From Odontocerum albicorne (Eukaryota > Arthropoda > Insecta > Trichoptera > Odontoceridae): 64,000 nucleotides of DNA. The position numbers and the translations under genes are program-made. Every line of letters starts with the position of its first letter. The first letter of the stretch is position 1. The notes below the pieces were generated by a model. That model was not told the origin of the DNA. It saw only the letters and a list, made by a program, of their open reading frames with translations, and ran no database searches. Location of the stretch: positions 4,297,366-4,361,365 of the forward strand of contig OX463846.1 of the NCBI GenBank assembly GCA_949825065.1, in the 5' to 3' direction. Below, one piece after another: positions 60,706 to 64,000 of the stretch.

Positions 60706-61110
60706 TTCCCAGTGTCATGTCAGGTTCCCCGAACGATAAATATCACCTGAGAGTAGATATCTTTGTCCCCGGCAGCCCGAAAAAGATACCCAACACCCCT
60801 TATGCCAGTCCAATCACGTATATTGCGGAGCCAGGAGATTTGCCTCCTGCCAATACCTCTTCGACCTTCTATTTTGCCTTGGATGATCAGGTGCAGTAAT
60901 TTGCACTTTACTCCTTTATTTACATGACCCAAGTAGGATACCTTTCGGATTTTAATATTAGTCAGTAACTCTCTATCAACTTTGGCTCTTTGAAGAACCC
61001 TCGTGTTGCTGACCATATACGTCCAGGGTATCCGTAGCATTCTCCAGGATATCCGTTCATACTACCATCTTTGAGGGTGCATGATTCTACTCCATGCAAT
61101 AACACTGACG
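60706..61110 (-). mobile_element. RTE-g LINE, C-terminal open frame
   Basis: A minus-strand frame (60720-61040) reads MLRIPWTYMVSNTRVLQRAK, VDRELLTNIKIRKVSYLGHV, KCKLLHLIIQGKIEGRRGIG, RRQISWLRNIRDWTGI. R-M-L-R-I-x-W-T, Y-L-G-H-V, I-x-G-K-I-x-G-R-R-x-x-G-R-x-x-x-S-W-L-x-N-x-R-x-W are strong landmarks of a widespread RTE-type family. The frame is intact over about 106 residues; the rest of the protein is missing. Only one copy in this window. Confidence 0.83.
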
Positions 61111-61235
61111 AAACGTATCTTCCTTCAATCCCGATGCTTTTTTCAGGTGGACGGGAACCTTGGAATATGAAGTGGAAACACGTGTAGCGGGGATAAATGT
61201 TATTAGTAAAATAAAGTACCTAATTAGTTGGATAA

Positions 61236-61421
61236 GGTCTTACGGTGTGTTTTACCACGTGGTTTAGCTTGTGATGCTGACTTTTCGAAAACGTTACAGT
61301 TTTCACCTTCAGGGCCTGTTCGTAGTTGTGAAATTAACTACAAACACGCCCTGGATATGAACAATGCAACATTTTCGAAACGTCGACAACATAAGCCAAA
61401 CCACGCGGTAAAACACTGAAA
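61236..61421. mobile_element. Foldback element, about 186 bp
   Basis: GTGTTTTACCACGTGGTTTA at the left pairs with inverted TAAGCCAAACCACGCGGTAA plus AACAC at the right, continuing inward (CTTTTCGAAAACGTTACA against GCAACATTTTCGAAACGTC). Arms are about 75 percent alike over 60-70 bp. No target duplication recognised. Confidence 0.7.
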
Positions 61422-61794
61422 AATCTTAACTAACTGATACGAAAAACCGCGGAAGCCTCAAAACATATTTAACAAAATAATTTATCGTTATATATTCTAA
61501 TCAAGTTCCACTAAGTTAAAGTCTAAACCTTTGATATATTGTGATTTGTAAGATTTTTTACTATTCTGGTATTCCCAAAGCTGTGCAAAATATTCCAATG
61601 TATTTGTAATCTATTTGTTGATTAGTTTAAACGAAATACAGTGTATTTTTTTTCATTTTCTAGTGTTTATTTTGCTATATACGAGTATGTTAAAAAAAAT
61701 TGTAATACTCGTATTTAGTTAATGAGGATATTTGTTTGGTTTGACGTTCGTTTTCTTTTATAACATATTTAAATCGAATTGTTTTTTTATCTGT
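61422..61794. other. Unassigned AT-rich DNA
   Basis: Contains two ATACTCGTAT decamers (61679-61688 inverted, 61705-61714). Nothing else recognised. Confidence 0.5.
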
Positions 61795-61960
61795 CTCAAA
61801 GTGTTGGAGATGTGAGTGGCGTGTTCAGCTTTGGGAAGCACTTGTATACATACGATTTTTTTTCTTATATCTTTAATATGTCAATAATAATGGATTGGTT
61901 TCCCGAGTTACAGCACACGTTAAGATAATGTAATTTATAAACGGCGTTTTATAAATTGTC
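61795..61960 (+). mobile_element. CR1-a fragment, shortened
   Basis: AGTGTTGGAGATGTGAGTGG, CGTGTTCAGCTTTGGGAAGC then a jump to GATTGGTTTCCCGAGTTACA and AAACGGCGTTTTATAAATTG: the C-terminal codons joined to the last part of the tail, about 250 bp deleted. Confidence 0.7.
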
Positions 61961-62055
61961 CTTTTACTTTTTTGACTAATGAATTGTAGTATTTTATATT
62001 AATCGTGCATATTTTTGACTAATGAATTGTAGTATTTTATATTAATCGTGCATAT
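61961..62055. repeat. 44-bp direct duplication
   Basis: TTTTTGACTAATGAATTGTA, GTATTTTATATTAATCGTGC, ATAT occurs twice in a row, identical by eye. Confidence 0.92.
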
Positions 62056-62404
62056 TTTAACAGTTTTTCTAAAAATCATTTAGTCAAAATGTTGAAGAAC
62101 ATTGAAACTCGAAAGTTAAAAGAATTCACAAAACGATTTATTTCTTTTTTCAAATTTTATATATAATTATTTATTTCAACTTGAGCTTTATTTTATTTCA
62201 GTCCCGTCTGTAAATAAAAATACATCGCTTGATACGCATTGTGCAAACGCATTCACAACTCGGTTTGTTTTAACTGAATGTGTTCTCCACTCAAAAGCTC
62301 TGCCCTCCTCTGTCCGTATTCGCGACGAGAAAAGTAAAAGCTTTCTCAAAGTCTTGTATACTCCTATGTTCTTTAAATGGTTGGTTGAAATAATGCAATA
62401 TCAT
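62056..62404. other. Unassigned DNA
   Basis: Nothing recognised. Confidence 0.5.
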
Positions 62405-62520
62405 TATTATTGAAATAAAGTCAGAAAATAATATAAAGTTTGTAAGTTTTCTTTAAATTTATTTATATAACATATGTGTATTCCACCTAAAGTCGACTGT
62501 GTTACCATTACAAATCGTAA
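62405..62520 (+). mobile_element. CR1-a tail, left part, split by a MADF element
   Basis: ATGTGTATTCCACCTAAAGT and CGACTGTGTTACCATTACAA match the CR1-a tail; it resumes at 63270. Confidence 0.75.
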
Positions 62521-63269
62521 AGGCGCAATTCCAGTGAGGCAACGTTTAGGCAACATGTAGAATGCGGTATTGACGCATGCTACACACAGTCTTTCAATCG
62601 AAGGAACACGAAGTGACAAGAAGCAAGTATCTTTGTAGCATGCTACTTGTTGATTGTTGTTACCGGGACGTATGCGTCACCTTTCGACATATTTCAGCGG
62701 GTCGAACAATGTCGCCGTTATCCGAAAGTCAGCGGATAGGTGCGACTTGTAGCGTGCGACATGGAGTGGAATATTGATAAAACTAACTTGTTTATTGAAG
62801 ATTATCATAATTTACCGGAGTTATGGAATAATAAAATTAATGATTATAAAGACAACAGGATAAAAAATGATAAACTGGTGCAGCTAGCGAGTAAATACGA
62901 TTGCACTGTAATCGATGTGAAAAAAAAATCAAGAATTTGCGTTCAGTTTTTCATCATTCTGACCTTCTTGACTACCAACATATAATTCTCTTCTCCAACA
63001 CCGTGGCTTTCTTTTTTTTTCTACGATTTAAAACCATTACCAAATATGCAGCCGCCTCGATTGTTTGTAAAGACAAAATATACCAAACTGACGTTACCTC
63101 CATGGAATTGTTTAAGACGCATGCTACACGTATTGACGACAAAGCGCATGCGACTCGGGGAGTCAAAATCCGCATGCGACATTGTTAAAAATGGTGGCAC
63201 ACCTAGGAACAGGCAACACTAGGAAACATGTCGCATGCCTCATGTCGTCACCTTAGTCGAATTGCGCCT
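62521..63269 (+). mobile_element. Element with inverted ends carrying a broken MADF gene
   Basis: AGGCGCAATTC at the left is exactly inverted (GAATTGCGCCT) at the right; looser similarity extends to about 25 bp. Many GCATGC-centred subterminal motifs (CGCATGCTAC, GCATGCGAC) lie in both flanks of the interior. The host CR1-a tail continues on both sides. The MADF content suggests PIF/Harbinger, though the expected TWA duplication is not clear (TAA at 62518-62520 versus TTT at right). Confidence 0.72.
62761..63000 (+). pseudogene. MADF-domain protein, frameshifted
   Basis: ATG at 62761: MEWNIDKTNLFIEDYHNLPE, LWNNKINDYKDNRIKNDKLV, QLASKYDCTVIDVKKK for 56 residues, then in another frame IKNLRSVFHHSDLL. 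These are the ordered MADF landmarks: L-x-x-x-Y-x-x-L-P-x-L-W, Y-K-D/N-x-R, A-x-x-x-D-x-x-V-x-x-K-x-K-x-L-R. The shift lies in a run of nine A at about 62920-62928. MADF domains bind DNA and in PIF/Harbinger elements are encoded beside the transposase. No transposase is left here. Confidence 0.75.
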
Positions 63270-63520
63270 TTTGACTTATAAAGGTTTCTCTGTGGCTCGC
63301 CTTTCCTTAGTAAGTTTTCTGGGGTTTGCTTACCAAGTATAAATTTCTAAACATAACGCAGGCAATGCCCAATTTAATGCCTAACGCCGCCGACATCGTC
63401 CTATTCTTACACTTATCTATTTTAATTTTTGTAATGTTTTTATTTTTTCAATAATAGTTGGTTCGATTTACGATTTAGAGGAGAGTCGACTCTCTTAACC
63501 GCGCTATATAAATTGTTTTT
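63270..63520 (+). mobile_element. CR1-a tail, right part
   Basis: AAAGGTTTCTCTGTGGCTCG, GTTTTCTGGGGTTTGCTTAC, CAATAATAGTTGGTTCGATT, GAGTCGACTCTCTTAACCGC. Completes the copy opened by the MADF element. Confidence 0.77.
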
Positions 63521-63644
63521 AAGTTTTATACTATGAAACAACATATTATTACAATGATTCATGTTTGTAATTTCGTGTTATGAAAAGGGAATTGTTTTCT
63601 TAAAAAAATAATTAAAACGGTAATATACCCGTATTTCGATATCT

Positions 63645-64000
63645 AAATGTCTTTCAAATTGAGCGGATTTTTCATTCTGTTTTTTTTTTATTCCTGAATA
63701 TAACACACACAATTGGCTTTGATTTCATTGAAGTATAATGATGAAATTTAAACACAAAAAACAATATCTGCCAAATGTCCACCTCTTGCAGCTCCACAGA
63801 TGTCCACTTGTCATAATTTTCGATGACATTTTGGCATAATTGCGGTTCTAACTCACCAATAACGCGAATAATTTCGTCATTTAGCTCAGGAATTGATTGG
63901 GGGTCATTTTTATAGACCTGGCTTTTCACGCAACCCCAGAGAAAATAGTCCAACGGTGTCAGATCACATGATCTTGTGGGTCAATTAACATCACCGTTTC
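63645..64000 (-). mobile_element. Mariner-B copy 3, cut by the window end
   Basis: Minus strand. The right end is degraded (AAATGTCTTTCAAATTGAGC); then the transposase end reads CDLTPLDYFLWGCVKSQVYK, NDPQSIPELNDEIIRVIGEL, EPQLCQNVIENYDKWTSVEL. Here the LDYFLWG motif is intact, unlike the 43.5-kb copy. The window ends in GAAACGGTGATG (minus strand), a few bases before the position where the shared deletion junction would be seen. Confidence 0.83.

Overview
This window looks like intergenic DNA from an animal nucleus, most likely an insect. It is AT-rich, carries many short mariner, PIF/Harbinger, piggyBac-type and hAT-type DNA transposon remnants, 5'-truncated non-LTR retrotransposons (CR1, Jockey and RTE types), a Penelope-like element, a tRNA-headed SINE family, and tandem repeats. 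The order of insect cannot be settled from the sequence alone. I found no convincing host gene, rRNA gene or functional tRNA gene. Almost every open frame is a transposon fragment, a repeat that stays open because its period is a multiple of three, or chance.

Layout. 0-8 kb: Jockey and LINE-c tails, a complete deleted PIF/Harbinger element with TAA target duplications (2.2-3.0 kb), two mariner-A N-terminal pseudogenes, SINEs, and a CR1-a endonuclease fragment hit by a small element that keeps a 46-codon MADF-like frame (6.8-7.3 kb). 8-16 kb: a SINE cluster, a TTAA-flanked piggyBac-type element, a split Jockey copy, an 18-bp minisatellite grown out of an RTE-type LINE, a 553-bp inverted-repeat element and a Penelope-like element. 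16-28 kb: a mariner-C C-terminal half, MITEs, more LINE pieces, a 75/52-bp satellite of about 1.1 kb, and a minus-strand RTE-d LINE with an 88-bp array. 28-46 kb: more CR1-a, RTE-d and LINE-b copies, a mariner-A/mariner-B junction, a hAT-like element holding a 152-bp array, Penelope foldbacks, a 1.2-kb TTAA-flanked composite, a mariner-B element with TA duplications inside an RTE-d LINE, and a 258-bp CAG-ended MITE. 46-64 kb: the longest CR1-a copy with a 306-bp piggyBac-type MITE inside, palindrome-rich and 110-bp tandem arrays, a 1.1-kb hAT element with a perfect 8-bp duplication, AT-rich deserts, and a second MADF-carrying element inside CR1-a.

How the parts relate. The SINE 3' end resembles the 3' end of LINE-b, which suggests LINE-b machinery mobilised the SINE. 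CR1-a tails are the commonest landing platform for younger DNA transposons, so relative ages can be read from the nesting. Two mariner-B copies share one internal deletion junction, pointing to amplification of an already deleted copy. The most interesting observations are that deletion-derived mariner family, the two minisatellites born from one LINE family, the hammerhead-like core in the Penelope tail, the TTAA-centred palindromes and element ends, and the over-frequent decamer ATACTCGTAT.

Family nicknames (CR1-a, LINE-b, LINE-c, RTE-d, RTE-e, RTE-f, RTE-g, Jockey-h, mariner-A/B/C) are mine, for cross-reference within this window only. All homology calls come from reading the sequence and family memory; no database was searched.
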